A DNA stretch of 64,000 bases. Origin: JBFHIZ01 sp963666475 (lineage in GTDB: Bacteria; Bacillota; Clostridia; Lachnospirales; Lachnospiraceae). The number at the start of each line of letters is the position of its first letter. The stretch's first letter is position 1. The translations under genes and the position numbers were made by a program. The notes below the pieces were generated by a model that had not been told where the DNA came from, ran no database searches, and worked only from the letters and a program-made list of their open reading frames with translations. Below, piece after piece: positions 32,889 to 43,110 of this stretch. The stretch is from contig CAXXJM010000001.1 of NCBI GenBank assembly GCA_963666475.2, positions 124,001-188,000 of the forward strand, in the 5' to 3' direction.

Positions 32889-35024
32889 ATGAAAAATAGG
32901 GTAATCCGTATTACATTTCATAAGAAACTAGTGATGATATTTAGTTTGATTTTATTGGGAGCAGCCTTACTGATAGGGATGCTTGGTTTTTTTATTGCCA
33001 AGAAGTCGTTGGATGAAAAAGGTGAGCAAATTCTAAAAAATAGTGTTTCACAAGCGATGGATTTGATTGAACGGGAATATGAACACGTAGAATCAGGGGA
33101 TCACACAATTGAGGAAGGACAAGAGCAAATAAAGAGTACATTAATTGGTCCTTTAAATCCAGATGGTAGTAGAAAAGACAATAATCGTATTGATCTTGGA
33201 GAATATGGATATTTTATTATATATGACAGTAATGGTAATGAAGTTATGCATCCGACTATGGAAGGGACTAATGTATGGAATGTGACAGACCCTAAGGATG
33301 ATACATATTTCTTTGTTCAAGATGTTATTTCGAATGCAAAACAAGCTGGTAGTTTTATGGAGTACAATTGGGCACTTCCTTATCAGGATGAAATACAGGA
33401 AAAGATTACCTATGGAGAGTACTTTGAGCCATGGGATTGGATTGTTGTTGCAACTGCGTATAAAATTGATTTTAATGCATCTGCGAATCAAATTTTATTT
33501 CTCATGATGGCAGTGATTTTTCTGATTTTCCTTGTTATAATTTATATATTTAATTTATTCATAAAAAATTTCACGAGACCAGTTATGCAAATCGTGGATG
33601 GAATGGGAAAATTAACTGAAGGTAAGTATCAGCTTGTAGAGGGCAAAAATTCAGAATATGAAATCCGACATTTGATTGGCGGATACAATCAGATGGTAGG
33701 TGGGCTTGAAAAAGCACAGCTGGATATCGACAAAAAAAACGAAGAAATCTCATATTTAGCATATCATGATGACATGACAAAACTATTGAATTTATATGGT
33801 CTTCACAATTATGTAAATGAAAATATAAAGCAGGGAATTCAATTTGGTGCTTTGGTTTTATTGAAAATAAACGGATTAAATGTATTAAATGCCATGCAAG
33901 GTTATGGTAAAGGAAATGAATTTATATTTGATACAGCTAATTTTCTTTTACATCGAGAACATGCTTTCTATTGTGCAAGAAGTAGTAGTAATGAATTTGC
34001 ATTATGGACGGAGTTTGAATCCAAGGAGCAGTTTGAGCAAAGATTGAAAGAATTGATTGATTGCATGCGCGACTATTCAAATTCCAAAGAACAAGGGAAG
34101 TTTATCCGACATTCTTTTTCTGTGGCATTTTATAAAGAGCATGGGGGTCGATTTTCTGAGCTGTATGAAAAAGCCTCGATAGCTATGAAGATTGTGAAGG
34201 AAAAAAAGGAAGATGAATTTGTAGTGTATGGGGAGTATATGAAGAAAGAACTTGCAGATAAGTTTGCACTTACACTTGGAATCTCCAGAGCCTTTTCAAA
34301 GAAAGAATTTGTTGCTTTTTATCAGGAAAAAAGAAATAGTAAAACAAATGAAGTGGTTGGTGTAGAAGTCCTTGCAAGATGGAATAACAAAGAAGGTGGA
34401 ATGATAAGTCCCGCTATATTTTTGCCAGCTATCCATGAACAAAACTTCATTTCTGAGTTTACAGAATATATGTTAGACTATGCACTTTCCGATTATCACA
34501 AGTTATGTAGAAAATATGGTAAAGAAATCTATATTTCTATCAATGTTTTTGCACCAAATTTATTTAATGACAATATTTTGAAACTTATTTCGGAATTGCT
34601 AGAAAAGTACCAAATTCCTTCAGAAAAGTTGATATTAGAAATTACCGAAGAGATTTTTATTACTGATATCGATACGGTGAAAGAAATAACAAGCAATCTA
34701 AGAAGACTAGGGGTTAAGATATCAATCGACGATTTTGGTACTGGTTATTCCTCTTTGAAATATTTGGCAGAAATAGAGTTTGATGAATTAAAAATTGATA
34801 AATCATTTATAGATCGTATTTTGACAGATGAAAATGTATATGAGCTAATACGCATTATTGCAAGAATTGCTGAGGTTTATGATTATGACTTGGTTGCAGA
34901 AGGGGTTGAAACTATGGGACAGCTTCAAAAACTGCAAGAAATAGGAATTGAGATTATTCAAGGCTATTTATATTCTAAGCCAGAGCCATTAGACGAATCA
35001 TATGAATCAGGGAACATAAAATAA
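32889..35024 (+). CDS. Cache-HAMP-(degenerate GGDEF)-EAL cyclic-di-GMP phosphodiesterase
   Basis: A 711-residue membrane protein. TM1 about 15-38, an extracellular Cache-like domain to about 200, TM2 about 202-225, HAMP, then GGDEF and EAL domains. The GGDEF signature is replaced by SSSNEF (365-370), so no cyclase activity is expected. The EAL domain keeps E493-V-L-A-R, LEITEE, DDFGTG and LKIDKSF, so it should hydrolyse c-di-GMP. Extracellular ligand binding probably controls the output. Confidence 0.9.
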   Translation: MKNRVIRITFHKKLVMIFSLILLGAALLIGMLGFFIAKKSLDEKGEQILKNSVSQAMDLIEREYEHVESGDHTIEEGQEQIKSTLIGPLNPDGSRKDNNRIDLGEYGYFIIYDSNGNEVMHPTMEGTNVWNVTDPKDDTYFFVQDVISNAKQAGSFMEYNWALPYQDEIQEKITYGEYFEPWDWIVVATAYKIDFNASANQILFLMMAVIFLIFLVIIYIFNLFIKNFTRPVMQIVDGMGKLTEGKYQLVEGKNSEYEIRHLIGGYNQMVGGLEKAQLDIDKKNEEISYLAYHDDMTKLLNLYGLHNYVNENIKQGIQFGALVLLKINGLNVLNAMQGYGKGNEFIFDTANFLLHREHAFYCARSSSNEFALWTEFESKEQFEQRLKELIDCMRDYSNSKEQGKFIRHSFSVAFYKEHGGRFSELYEKASIAMKIVKEKKEDEFVVYGEYMKKELADKFALTLGISRAFSKKEFVAFYQEKRNSKTNEVVGVEVLARWNNKEGGMISPAIFLPAIHEQNFISEFTEYMLDYALSDYHKLCRKYGKEIYISINVFAPNLFNDNILKLISELLEKYQIPSEKLILEITEEIFITDIDTVKEITSNLRRLGVKISIDDFGTGYSSLKYLAEIEFDELKIDKSFIDRILTDENVYELIRIIARIAEVYDYDLVAEGVETMGQLQKLQEIGIEIIQGYLYSKPEPLDESYESGNIK

Positions 35025-35054
35025 GAAAATTAGAAGCTTACATGGAGGTAGAAA

Positions 35055-36215
35055 ATGAATAATTTTAGATTTCACGTACCAACGGATCTACGTTTTGGAA
35101 GAGACCAAGTTCTTTGTCTCCCAGAAGAATTAAAAAAATATGGAGAAAATGTGTTGTTGGTATATGGTGGGGGAAGTATTAAAAAGACGGGTCTTTATGA
35201 CAAGGTATTGGAATTGTTAGAGGATTTTTCTGTGTATGAGCTGCCTGGTGTGGAGCCTAATCCCAAAATTTCTTCAGTTAGAAAAGGGGTTGACATATGC
35301 AAAGAAAAAAATATAGATGTGATTTTGGCCGTTGGCGGGGGTAGCACAGTGGACGCATCTAAAAATATTGCATGTGGGGCATTCTATGACGGGGATCCGT
35401 GGGATTTGGTTCTTGATGGAAGTAAGATAAAGGAAGCACTTCCTATTGCAGTAGTTCTTACAATCAATGCAACAGGTACGGAAATGAATGTGAATGCGGT
35501 GATCAGTAATGAAGAGACAAATGAGAAACTTGCGATATCGAATCGTGTTCTGTATCCGGTTCTTTCAATTTGTGATCCAACCTATTTATATACGTTACCT
35601 GTATCGCAGACTGCTGCAGGTACAGCGGACATTTTTTCACACGTTGTCGAGCAATATTTTCAACCAAACGATGAGGCATTCCTGACCGATTGTATCAGTG
35701 AGAGTGTATTGAAAACTTGTATCAAGTATTGTCCAGTCGCTTTACATGACCCTAAAAATTATGAGGCAAGATCAAATCTTATGTGGGCAAGCACTGTTGG
35801 ACTGAATAGTTTATGTACGGTAGGGAAAGGCGGAGGATGGTCCTGCCATCCAATGGAACATGAACTCAGTGCATATTATGATATTACACACGGGGTAGGC
35901 CTTGCAATATTAACACCAGCTTGGATGAGATATATACTTTGCGAAAAAACTGTGGGAAGGTTTGTTCAGTATGCGCAGAATGTATGGGGAGTTTCTGGTA
36001 GCGATTCTTTTCAAATTGCAGAAGAAGGGATTCGACGTACACAAGAGTTTTTCATACAAATTGGATTGCCGTCAAAACTTTCAGAGGTAGGAATTGGAGT
36101 AGATAAACTTGAAATTATGGCAAAAGAAACGATAAGAACAAGTACGATAGATAAGAACGAATATTATCCGTTGCAAGCAGCAGATATTCAGAAAATATTT
36201 GAAAGTTGTCTTTAA
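35055..36215 (+). CDS. Iron-dependent alcohol dehydrogenase (butanol dehydrogenase type)
   Basis: A 386-residue group III alcohol dehydrogenase. The NAD(P)-binding GGGSTVDASK and the iron site residues in DIFSHVVEQYF and HPMEHELSAYYDITHGVGLA are present. It reduces aldehydes to alcohols, disposing of fermentation electrons. AGGAGGT precedes ATG 35055, 30 bases after the previous gene. Confidence 0.92.
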   Translation: MNNFRFHVPTDLRFGRDQVLCLPEELKKYGENVLLVYGGGSIKKTGLYDKVLELLEDFSVYELPGVEPNPKISSVRKGVDICKEKNIDVILAVGGGSTVDASKNIACGAFYDGDPWDLVLDGSKIKEALPIAVVLTINATGTEMNVNAVISNEETNEKLAISNRVLYPVLSICDPTYLYTLPVSQTAAGTADIFSHVVEQYFQPNDEAFLTDCISESVLKTCIKYCPVALHDPKNYEARSNLMWASTVGLNSLCTVGKGGGWSCHPMEHELSAYYDITHGVGLAILTPAWMRYILCEKTVGRFVQYAQNVWGVSGSDSFQIAEEGIRRTQEFFIQIGLPSKLSEVGIGVDKLEIMAKETIRTSTIDKNEYYPLQAADIQKIFESCL

Positions 36216-36246
36216 TTCGTACAAAAAAATTATGGAAAGTCAGAGA

Positions 36247-36750
36247 ATGAAAATGTTTAGAGAAATGAGAAGATCCAATCAGATTCTTTCCGAGGAAGAA
36301 TCCATTGCAGTTTTAGAAAGAGGGACCTCGGGGGTACTTGCAGTACAAGGAGACGCTGGATATCCATATGCTGTTCCGCTTAGTTATTTATACATGGAAG
36401 GGAACATTTATTTTCATACAGCAATTTCCGGACATAAAGTCGATGCAATAAAAAATCATGAACAAGTTTCCTTTTGTGTGATTGATCAGGATCAGGTGGT
36501 ATCAGCTGAGTTTACGACGTATTACCGGAGCGTCATTGCCTTTGGACGTGCCCAGATAATTGAAAATAAGGATGAGAAACTAAGCACTTTAATCATGCTC
36601 GGAAACAAGTATTCTCCAGACATAAAAGCACAAGTCAAAGAAGTGGCAAATAAAGATTTGAATCATTTATTGATGATCAAAGTTCATATCGAACATCTTT
36701 CTGGAAAAGAAGGAAGAGAACTAGCAAAGAAAAGACGATTGGAATCCTAA
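36247..36750 (+). CDS. NimA-like flavin-binding pyridoxamine oxidase-fold protein
   Basis: A protein of about 168 residues (MKMFREMRRSNQILSEEES...GVLAVQGDAGYPYAVPLSYLYM...YFHTAISGHKVDAI). This split-barrel fold binds FMN; relatives include nitroimidazole reductases. ATG 36247 is favoured because GGAAAG lies upstream; starts at 36232 or 36199 are possible. 31 bases follow the dehydrogenase stop. Confidence 0.8.
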   Translation: MKMFREMRRSNQILSEEESIAVLERGTSGVLAVQGDAGYPYAVPLSYLYMEGNIYFHTAISGHKVDAIKNHEQVSFCVIDQDQVVSAEFTTYYRSVIAFGRAQIIENKDEKLSTLIMLGNKYSPDIKAQVKEVANKDLNHLLMIKVHIEHLSGKEGRELAKKRRLES

Positions 36751-36857
36751 GGAAGACGAATTTATAAAAAATGTTATCTTTTCAAATGCCTATGGATGTG
36801 TCATAATATTTCATGTTGGTGCGTTTTTATTGAACCAAGAAAGGCATGGTATTATTT

Positions 36858-37772
36858 ATGAATCGTAAAAATGTTGTAGTAGGTCATTTAATGGCCTTGT
36901 TTTCAAGTTTTGTATGGGGGATTACTTTTATTTCATCCAGGATCGTATTGGATTTTTATTCGCCACTTGCTTTAATGGTCATACGATTTGCATTAGCATA
37001 TCTTGCACTATGGATTTTTGCACCGAAATGGCTACCTTTTCGAGATATCAAACAAGAGTTGCTTTTTGCATTTGCGGGTGTAACAGGAGTCACTGGTTAT
37101 TTTTTCATGGAGAATACAGCACTTTTGTATACAACGGTTTCCAATGTGGGGTTAATTCTTGCCGCGGTACCATTATTAGTAGCGCTTGTGTTGCACTTTT
37201 CAGGAGACGCAGAACGTTTTCATAAAAATTTTTTGTTTGGATTTTTGATTGCAATGTCAGGAATTGCCTTGGTCATCTATAATGGGCAGATCAATTTGGA
37301 AGTTAATCCATTAGGAGATGTTTTAGCATTGTCGGCAGGTGTGGTTTGGGCATTTTATTCTCTTGCCATTAAGAAAATCGATCAATCCATTTCACCATTG
37401 ATTGTAACAAGAAGAGTTTTCTTTTATGGAAATATAGCTAGTATAATCTGCTTATTTATTTTTGAAGGTGGTACAGACCTTTCTTTTATCTTTATCGGGA
37501 ACAATCTGTTTCATATTTTGTTTTTGGGGCTTTTGGGTTCTGCAGCATGTTATGTTTTTTGGAGTAAATCTATTTATTTAATTGGCGCAATAAAAACTTC
37601 GAGTTATATCTATTTAATGCCATTGTTTACGATGATTGCTTCCGTTTTAGTTCTTCATGAAAAACTTAATGGATTGATGCTGATTGGTTGTGTGCTGATT
37701 TTGCTGGGAGTTTATATTAGTGAGCATGGGTTCTCTATCAAAAAAAATCCAGCAAAAAAAAATAATTTTTAG
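36858..37772 (+). CDS. EamA/DMT-family transporter
   Basis: About ten transmembrane segments in two EamA halves, each starting with a hydrophobic run and a GxxxA-rich helix (LFSSFVWGITFISSRIVL; GVVWAFYSLAIKKI). Family members export metabolites or amino acids; the substrate is not predictable. The start is uncertain: 36846 or 36858. Confidence 0.85.
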   Translation: MNRKNVVVGHLMALFSSFVWGITFISSRIVLDFYSPLALMVIRFALAYLALWIFAPKWLPFRDIKQELLFAFAGVTGVTGYFFMENTALLYTTVSNVGLILAAVPLLVALVLHFSGDAERFHKNFLFGFLIAMSGIALVIYNGQINLEVNPLGDVLALSAGVVWAFYSLAIKKIDQSISPLIVTRRVFFYGNIASIICLFIFEGGTDLSFIFIGNNLFHILFLGLLGSAACYVFWSKSIYLIGAIKTSSYIYLMPLFTMIASVLVLHEKLNGLMLIGCVLILLGVYISEHGFSIKKNPAKKNNF

Positions 37773-37798
37773 TGAGCAAATTAGAAAGAAGGAATCAT

Positions 37799-38509
37799 AT
37801 GATTCGAATTGCAATCGTTGATGATGAGTTGGAAAGCCTTTCGCAGCTAGTCTCATTTACAAAACGATATATGGAAGAAACGAGAATAGATTGTGAAGTA
37901 ATTACATTTTCGGATGGGAATCAAATTGTAGAACCGTATCAGCTAAAATGGGATATCATATTCATGGATATTAATATGAAACGGATGGATGGAATCTCGG
38001 CTTCAAAAATAATACGAGATTTTGATGATAACGTAATCTTGATTTTTATTACAACAATGGCAAAACTTGCAATAAAAGGGTATGAAGTTTCTGCGATGGA
38101 TTTTGTGGTCAAACCTATTACATACATACATTTTTATCGAAAATTAGATAAAGCTGTTCGATTAGCAAATGATAGAAATCAGTCCAAGAGCTTGTTGTTA
38201 TCAAGGGATGATAGAAAAGAAAAAGTTCCACTCGAAAAAATCTACTATGTTGATGTAAAGGCTCATATTCTATCTTTTATAACAAAAGAATATGTATATA
38301 ACATGAGAGCTTCTATGAATCATTTGGAGATGGAGTTGAAACCATTTCATTTTGGGCGAGTTTCAAATTCGACATTAGTTAATTTGAAGTATGTAACTGC
38401 AGTTGAGACGGATCATGTGGTCGTAGGAGAAACTCGACTGATACTTAGCAGAACAAAAAAGAAATCTTTTTTAGAAGCATATTCGAAATATATATCGGGA
38501 GGATATTAA
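37799..38509 (+). CDS. LytTR-family response regulator
   Basis: A 236-residue regulator. Residues 1-125 form a receiver domain with IAIVDDE and IIFMDINM (phospho-acceptor Asp) and the conserved K in FVVKPIT. The C-terminal half is a LytTR DNA-binding domain (HFGRVSNSTLVNLKYV). AAGGA precedes ATG 37799. Two bases separate its stop from the sensor kinase gene, so they form one unit. Confidence 0.9.
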   Translation: MIRIAIVDDELESLSQLVSFTKRYMEETRIDCEVITFSDGNQIVEPYQLKWDIIFMDINMKRMDGISASKIIRDFDDNVILIFITTMAKLAIKGYEVSAMDFVVKPITYIHFYRKLDKAVRLANDRNQSKSLLLSRDDRKEKVPLEKIYYVDVKAHILSFITKEYVYNMRASMNHLEMELKPFHFGRVSNSTLVNLKYVTAVETDHVVVGETRLILSRTKKKSFLEAYSKYISGGY

Positions 38510-38512
38510 GAG

Positions 38513-39826
38513 ATGGAATATCTTATTAATATAAACCAGTCAATACATGTGGCTGGGTTTTTATTCGAAATGCTAGGAAGTATCTTTGTATTCCAATTTC
38601 ATTTAGAAAAGAGAAAATTTCCATTCTTACGAAGTGTGATAATCTGCTGTAGTCTTTTTGCATGCATTGTATTCATGATATCAATGACAGAAAGTACTAC
38701 AGATTTCCAGAAATATTATGGATATTTTTATCAAAGTTTAACTTTACTTATTTTGTTTTTGATTTTTACTTTAACTGTATGGGGGATTAATCGAATTTCA
38801 TATTATGAAGCTTTATTTTGTGTGACAAGCGCTTATTTAGTAGAGCATGTCGTGTTTTGTATTCGATCAATAATAAATTACTTAACCGATAGTACCGCGA
38901 TGAGTTTTGGAAAACCATTGTACTATACGATACATATTCTTGTATATTTGATTGCTTATTATTTGTTCGCCAGGAAAATCGTAAGAGAAGGCCATTTTGA
39001 GACAACACTTTTACATTCACTGAGTTATAGCCTGATTACATTATCTGTAGTATTATTTATGAGCTTGATTGCCTCCATAAATGACTTTTTAATTATACAT
39101 TCTGTGTATGGTGTTTTCTGTTGTATATCTGTTTTATTCTATCAGTTGCGAAATATAGAACAACTTAGAGCACAAGAAGAACTGCACATTAATCAACAAC
39201 TTTGGGTTACACATAAGGCACAATATGAAATTGCGAGGGAAAATATAGAAATTATTAATCGCAAGTCCCATGATTTGAAATATCAAATCAAGGCACTTAA
39301 CTTGATTCAGGATCAAAAAGAGAGAGATAAGGCCTTTCAATCAGTGGAGTCCGCGGTAGAAATATACGATTCTTTTGTAGAAACAGGAAATGAGATACTA
39401 GATACCATTTTAACTGAAAAAAGTTTGATCTGTTCAGAAAATAATATACGATTAGAATGCATTATAGACGGTAAACAATTGCGTTTTATGAATCCAATAG
39501 ATTTGTTTACGTTATTTGAAAATGCTTTAATGAACGCAATTGAAGGTGCAAAAAAACTTTCTGAGGATGAAAATCGAGTCATTCATATACTTGTTGTAGA
39601 ACGTTCCAATGTCATTATTATTCAAATTGAAAACCATTTTACGGGAGAAATAGAGATGAACGGAGAGCTTCCCATCACCAGTAAATCTGACCATGCATAT
39701 CATGGATTTGGAATGAAAAGCATCAAATATATTGCTGAAAAATATCATGGGTTTATAAATATGGAAGCTCATGAACAAATTTTTTTATTAAGAATCACGA
39801 TTCCAAGATACGAAAATAATATGTAG
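38513..39826 (+). CDS. GHKL sensor histidine kinase (AgrC-like)
   Basis: A 437-residue kinase. Six or so hydrophobic segments span residues 10-215. The phospho-acceptor His is in INRKSHDLKYQIK, the N box in LFENALMNAIEG and the ATP lid glycines in HGFGMKSIK. This is the AgrC/GHKL layout that senses peptides. No agrB or agrD-like peptide gene lies nearby. It is the partner of the LytTR regulator. Confidence 0.9.
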   Translation: MEYLININQSIHVAGFLFEMLGSIFVFQFHLEKRKFPFLRSVIICCSLFACIVFMISMTESTTDFQKYYGYFYQSLTLLILFLIFTLTVWGINRISYYEALFCVTSAYLVEHVVFCIRSIINYLTDSTAMSFGKPLYYTIHILVYLIAYYLFARKIVREGHFETTLLHSLSYSLITLSVVLFMSLIASINDFLIIHSVYGVFCCISVLFYQLRNIEQLRAQEELHINQQLWVTHKAQYEIARENIEIINRKSHDLKYQIKALNLIQDQKERDKAFQSVESAVEIYDSFVETGNEILDTILTEKSLICSENNIRLECIIDGKQLRFMNPIDLFTLFENALMNAIEGAKKLSEDENRVIHILVVERSNVIIIQIENHFTGEIEMNGELPITSKSDHAYHGFGMKSIKYIAEKYHGFINMEAHEQIFLLRITIPRYENNM

Positions 39827-39840
39827 ACCAAGACATTTTT

Positions 39841-39895
39841 TATACCACTTAAGACAAAATCTGATGTAGATTTTTTTAAGTGGTATAATTTTTTC
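39841..39895 (+). terminator. Nested hairpin terminator
   Basis: Outer arms TATACCACTTAA (39841-39852) and TTAAGTGGTATA (39876-39887), inner hairpin AAATCT / AGATTT, then a T-run. It separates the two-component genes from the glycosidase. Confidence 0.7.
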
Positions 39896-39958
39896 ACAGT
39901 ATATTCACAATTGTATGCAATTTATGTACAAGTGAGACTATGGAAAGGTTGGTTGAAA

Positions 39959-42900
39959 ATGAAAAAAGAAAAGAAGATGAAAACAAAAAAGAACAGACTT
40001 TTTGGTAAAATTGTAAAAACAGTGATTTCTGTATTTCTGATTGTTATCATGGCAGTTGGTCTTTTTGCAACAAACACATTACTTCAGGATAATAGCAGAA
40101 TGGTAAATGATATTCTGGGAAGTAATACAAATCATGTTGAGAATGATGGGGTGAATACAACGGGATTAGATCTTCAGTATAATACTTCTGATTTTACTTC
40201 TGATTATGTTGAAGAGGCGGAAGATGTGCTGGCAACTGAAATCGCAGAAGAGGGTCTTGTTTTACTTAAGAATGAGGAAGGATTTCTTCCAGTTAAGGAC
40301 TCGTCACCTGTTTTTAGTTTTTTTAGTGTGAATTCATCCACGGTAAGCATTGGTGGTGGACTCATGGGTGGTGGAATTGACCTTAAAACTGCTTTCGAAA
40401 ATGGTGGTGTATCCATTAACGATACATTATGGGATTTTTACCAAAAAGGAGATGGAAAAGGATACGGACTTGGATCTGGATCCGTGTCTTATGGAGATGC
40501 AGAAGATTTTCGAATTAATGAATGTCCATTCTCTGTAATTGAATCCAATCAGGAAGTTATAGAAAGCTTAAGTGGAACCATTCCCGTATATTTTATGAAA
40601 AGAGTTGCAGGAGAAGGTCGTGATATGCCACGATCAATGTACAATCATGCAGACAACGCAGTTGATCAGGAAAAATCATATATTGAACCAGATACTACGG
40701 AACTTGAAATTCTTTCTTATTTGAATGATAATTTTGACAGTGTAATCCTGGTCATAAATTCAAATGCAGCATTGGAACTTGACTGGGTCAATGATTATCC
40801 AAATATAAAGTCGATTATCTTTGCACCAGATGGTTTGACTGCTTTAGCAGATGTGTTGGTTGGTAACGTAAACCCTTCCGGAAGAACGGTAGACACTTTT
40901 GCATCAGATGCTCTCGCATCTCCAGCGGCGCAAAATATTGGAGATTATCAATACTATGATGAAGCGGGGAATGCTACAAAATATAATTATGTGTCGTATC
41001 AAGAAGGAATCTATGTCGGATATAAATATTACGAGACAAGATATGAAGATGTAATTTTAGAACAAGGAAATGCAGGTGATTTCGATTATTTATCTGAAGT
41101 CTGCTATCCATTTGGATATGGTCTGTCCTATACAACCTTTCTTTGGGAGAACCAAGTTACGACATGGAATGGAGATACATGTATAGTATCTGTTGATGTA
41201 ACAAACACTGGAGATTTTGCAGGTAAAGATGTTGTCGAAATCTATATGCAAAGTCCTTATACAGAATATGATAAGGTAAATAAGGTAGAAAAAGCATCTG
41301 TAGTTCTTGTAGGGTATGCAAAAACAGACGAACTTTTGCCAGATGAGACACAGACGGTACAAGTGGCTTTTGATAAAGAACAATTGAAATCATATGATTA
41401 TACTACTGCAAAGACATATATTATAGATGCAGGAACGTATTATATTACGGCAGCAAAAAATGCAAACGCCGCAACAAACAATATTTTAGCGGCAAAGGGA
41501 TATTCTGTTGAGCAGGGGATGACAGAAGCGGGGAATGCTAATTTCGTTTCTGAATATGTTCCTTCAAATATGGATACCGATGTGGTGACATATTCAGTAG
41601 ATAAGGTGACAGGTGTTGAAATCACGAATCTTTTAGATGATGCAAATGGGGGATATACCTATTTGACAAGAAGCGATTGGACAGGTACTTGGCCTACACA
41701 TGATGGTGAAGCAAGTGATGTTATTAGCACCTGGGGAAATGAAATCAATGGAACGGATTCGAGTGGAAACCATGCATCCTACACATTTTTCAAAACAATA
41801 ACCGAAGAAGATCTTGCAAAGTTGGATTCATTTGATTCAAATACGAGTGTAGAGCAATCGAGCTTAACAGATGATATTGTGTATGGTAAAGACAATGGGC
41901 TAACGTTAATTGAGATGCGAGGACTTGATTACGATGATGCGAAATGGGAAGACCTTTTGGATCAGCTGACACCAGAAGAATATTACAGCACAATTGGAAT
42001 ATCGGGCTATGGAATCATGCCAATTAACTCTGTAAATATGCCTTTTATCAAAGATGCAGATACTGCGTCTGGACTTATTTATGGTGGAACTGGAAAAATG
42101 TTCCCAAATATGATGACACTGGCACAGACATGGAATCAGAAGCTGGCTCTTAGGTACGGCGAAATAATTGGCAGTGAAGCTGTTTTGGGTGGCGCAGTTG
42201 GATGGTATGCACCATCTATGAATATTCATAGAACACCTTTTTCAGGACGAAATGGAGAGTATTATTCAGAGGATGGATTTTTATCAGGAATCGTTGCCTC
42301 CCTAGAAGTTTATGGGGCGGGTTCGAAGGGAATGAACACATATATTAAGCATTTTGCATTTAACGATCAGGAAAATCACCGAGGAGATCGTGAGGGACAG
42401 TATGGCTTGGTCACCTGGTTGAATGAACAGGCTGCAAGAGAAATTTATCTGACACCTTTCGAAGCCTGTATCCGAGTAGATGATGTGATTCTAAATTATG
42501 TAGAAAAAAATGAAGATGGGGTATATGTTAATGCATCGAAAGCTTACACTGCATGTACTGCCATGATGACCGCATTTAATCGAGTAGGCTATACGTGGAC
42601 TGGTGGAGACTATAAACTAATAACGGGACTTTTAAGAAATGAATGGGGATTTAATGGATTAATCATTACTGATAATGCAAATACTAGCCAATATATGGAT
42701 TGCTATCAGATGATTGAAGCGGGAGCAGATATCAAACTTACTTCACTTAAGGATTCAGCAAGATTTACATATGATTCGACTGATGTTGCAACGTATCATT
42801 ATGGAAGAGAAGCAATGCATCGCCTGTTATATACTGTGGCAAATTCAAAAGCAATGATTGGGGCAATGCCTGGTTCTGTAATTGTATATGATACAGCTCT

Positions 42901-43060
42901 TAGTACGGTATTGACTTTTGCATTGAATCTTGTGTTGAGCATTAGTATTCTCATACTTGTATTGTTTACTGTTCTTCGATGGAAAAACATCCATATATTT
43001 AAGAAAGATAAAGATGTGATCGAAATTCAAGAAGAAAAAATAGACAAAAATGAAAACTAA
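39959..43060 (+). CDS. Membrane-anchored, circularly permuted GH3 beta-glycosidase
   Basis: A 1033-residue protein. TM near residues 15-38 at the N-terminus and a second near 965-990 at the C-terminus. The family order is reversed: the GH3 C-terminal domain (EEGLVLLKNEEGFLPV from about 97) comes first, then a fibronectin-III-like domain (DVTNTGDFAGKDVVEIYM), then the TIM-barrel N-terminal domain, whose GLIITDN gives nucleophile D905. It would trim beta-linked sugars outside the membrane. AAAGG precedes ATG 39959. Confidence 0.85.
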   Translation: MKKEKKMKTKKNRLFGKIVKTVISVFLIVIMAVGLFATNTLLQDNSRMVNDILGSNTNHVENDGVNTTGLDLQYNTSDFTSDYVEEAEDVLATEIAEEGLVLLKNEEGFLPVKDSSPVFSFFSVNSSTVSIGGGLMGGGIDLKTAFENGGVSINDTLWDFYQKGDGKGYGLGSGSVSYGDAEDFRINECPFSVIESNQEVIESLSGTIPVYFMKRVAGEGRDMPRSMYNHADNAVDQEKSYIEPDTTELEILSYLNDNFDSVILVINSNAALELDWVNDYPNIKSIIFAPDGLTALADVLVGNVNPSGRTVDTFASDALASPAAQNIGDYQYYDEAGNATKYNYVSYQEGIYVGYKYYETRYEDVILEQGNAGDFDYLSEVCYPFGYGLSYTTFLWENQVTTWNGDTCIVSVDVTNTGDFAGKDVVEIYMQSPYTEYDKVNKVEKASVVLVGYAKTDELLPDETQTVQVAFDKEQLKSYDYTTAKTYIIDAGTYYITAAKNANAATNNILAAKGYSVEQGMTEAGNANFVSEYVPSNMDTDVVTYSVDKVTGVEITNLLDDANGGYTYLTRSDWTGTWPTHDGEASDVISTWGNEINGTDSSGNHASYTFFKTITEEDLAKLDSFDSNTSVEQSSLTDDIVYGKDNGLTLIEMRGLDYDDAKWEDLLDQLTPEEYYSTIGISGYGIMPINSVNMPFIKDADTASGLIYGGTGKMFPNMMTLAQTWNQKLALRYGEIIGSEAVLGGAVGWYAPSMNIHRTPFSGRNGEYYSEDGFLSGIVASLEVYGAGSKGMNTYIKHFAFNDQENHRGDREGQYGLVTWLNEQAAREIYLTPFEACIRVDDVILNYVEKNEDGVYVNASKAYTACTAMMTAFNRVGYTWTGGDYKLITGLLRNEWGFNGLIITDNANTSQYMDCYQMIEAGADIKLTSLKDSARFTYDSTDVATYHYGREAMHRLLYTVANSKAMIGAMPGSVIVYDTALSTVLTFALNLVLSISILILVLFTVLRWKNIHIFKKDKDVIEIQEEKIDKNEN

Positions 43061-43074
43061 AGACGTGTATATTG

Positions 43075-43110
43075 AAAAAGCAGAAAACGTGAATCGTTCT
43101 CTGCTTTTTT
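43075..43110. terminator. Bidirectional terminator between GH3 and AraC
   Basis: Arms AAAAAGCAGA / TCTGCTTTTT with inner AACG / CGTT. T-runs on both sides, shared by the two converging genes. Confidence 0.85.

Noticed and set aside
39857..39889. Promoter from the TATAAT within the 39884 terminator arm
   Set aside because: No good -35 box at the right distance, and the bases are better explained by the hairpin.
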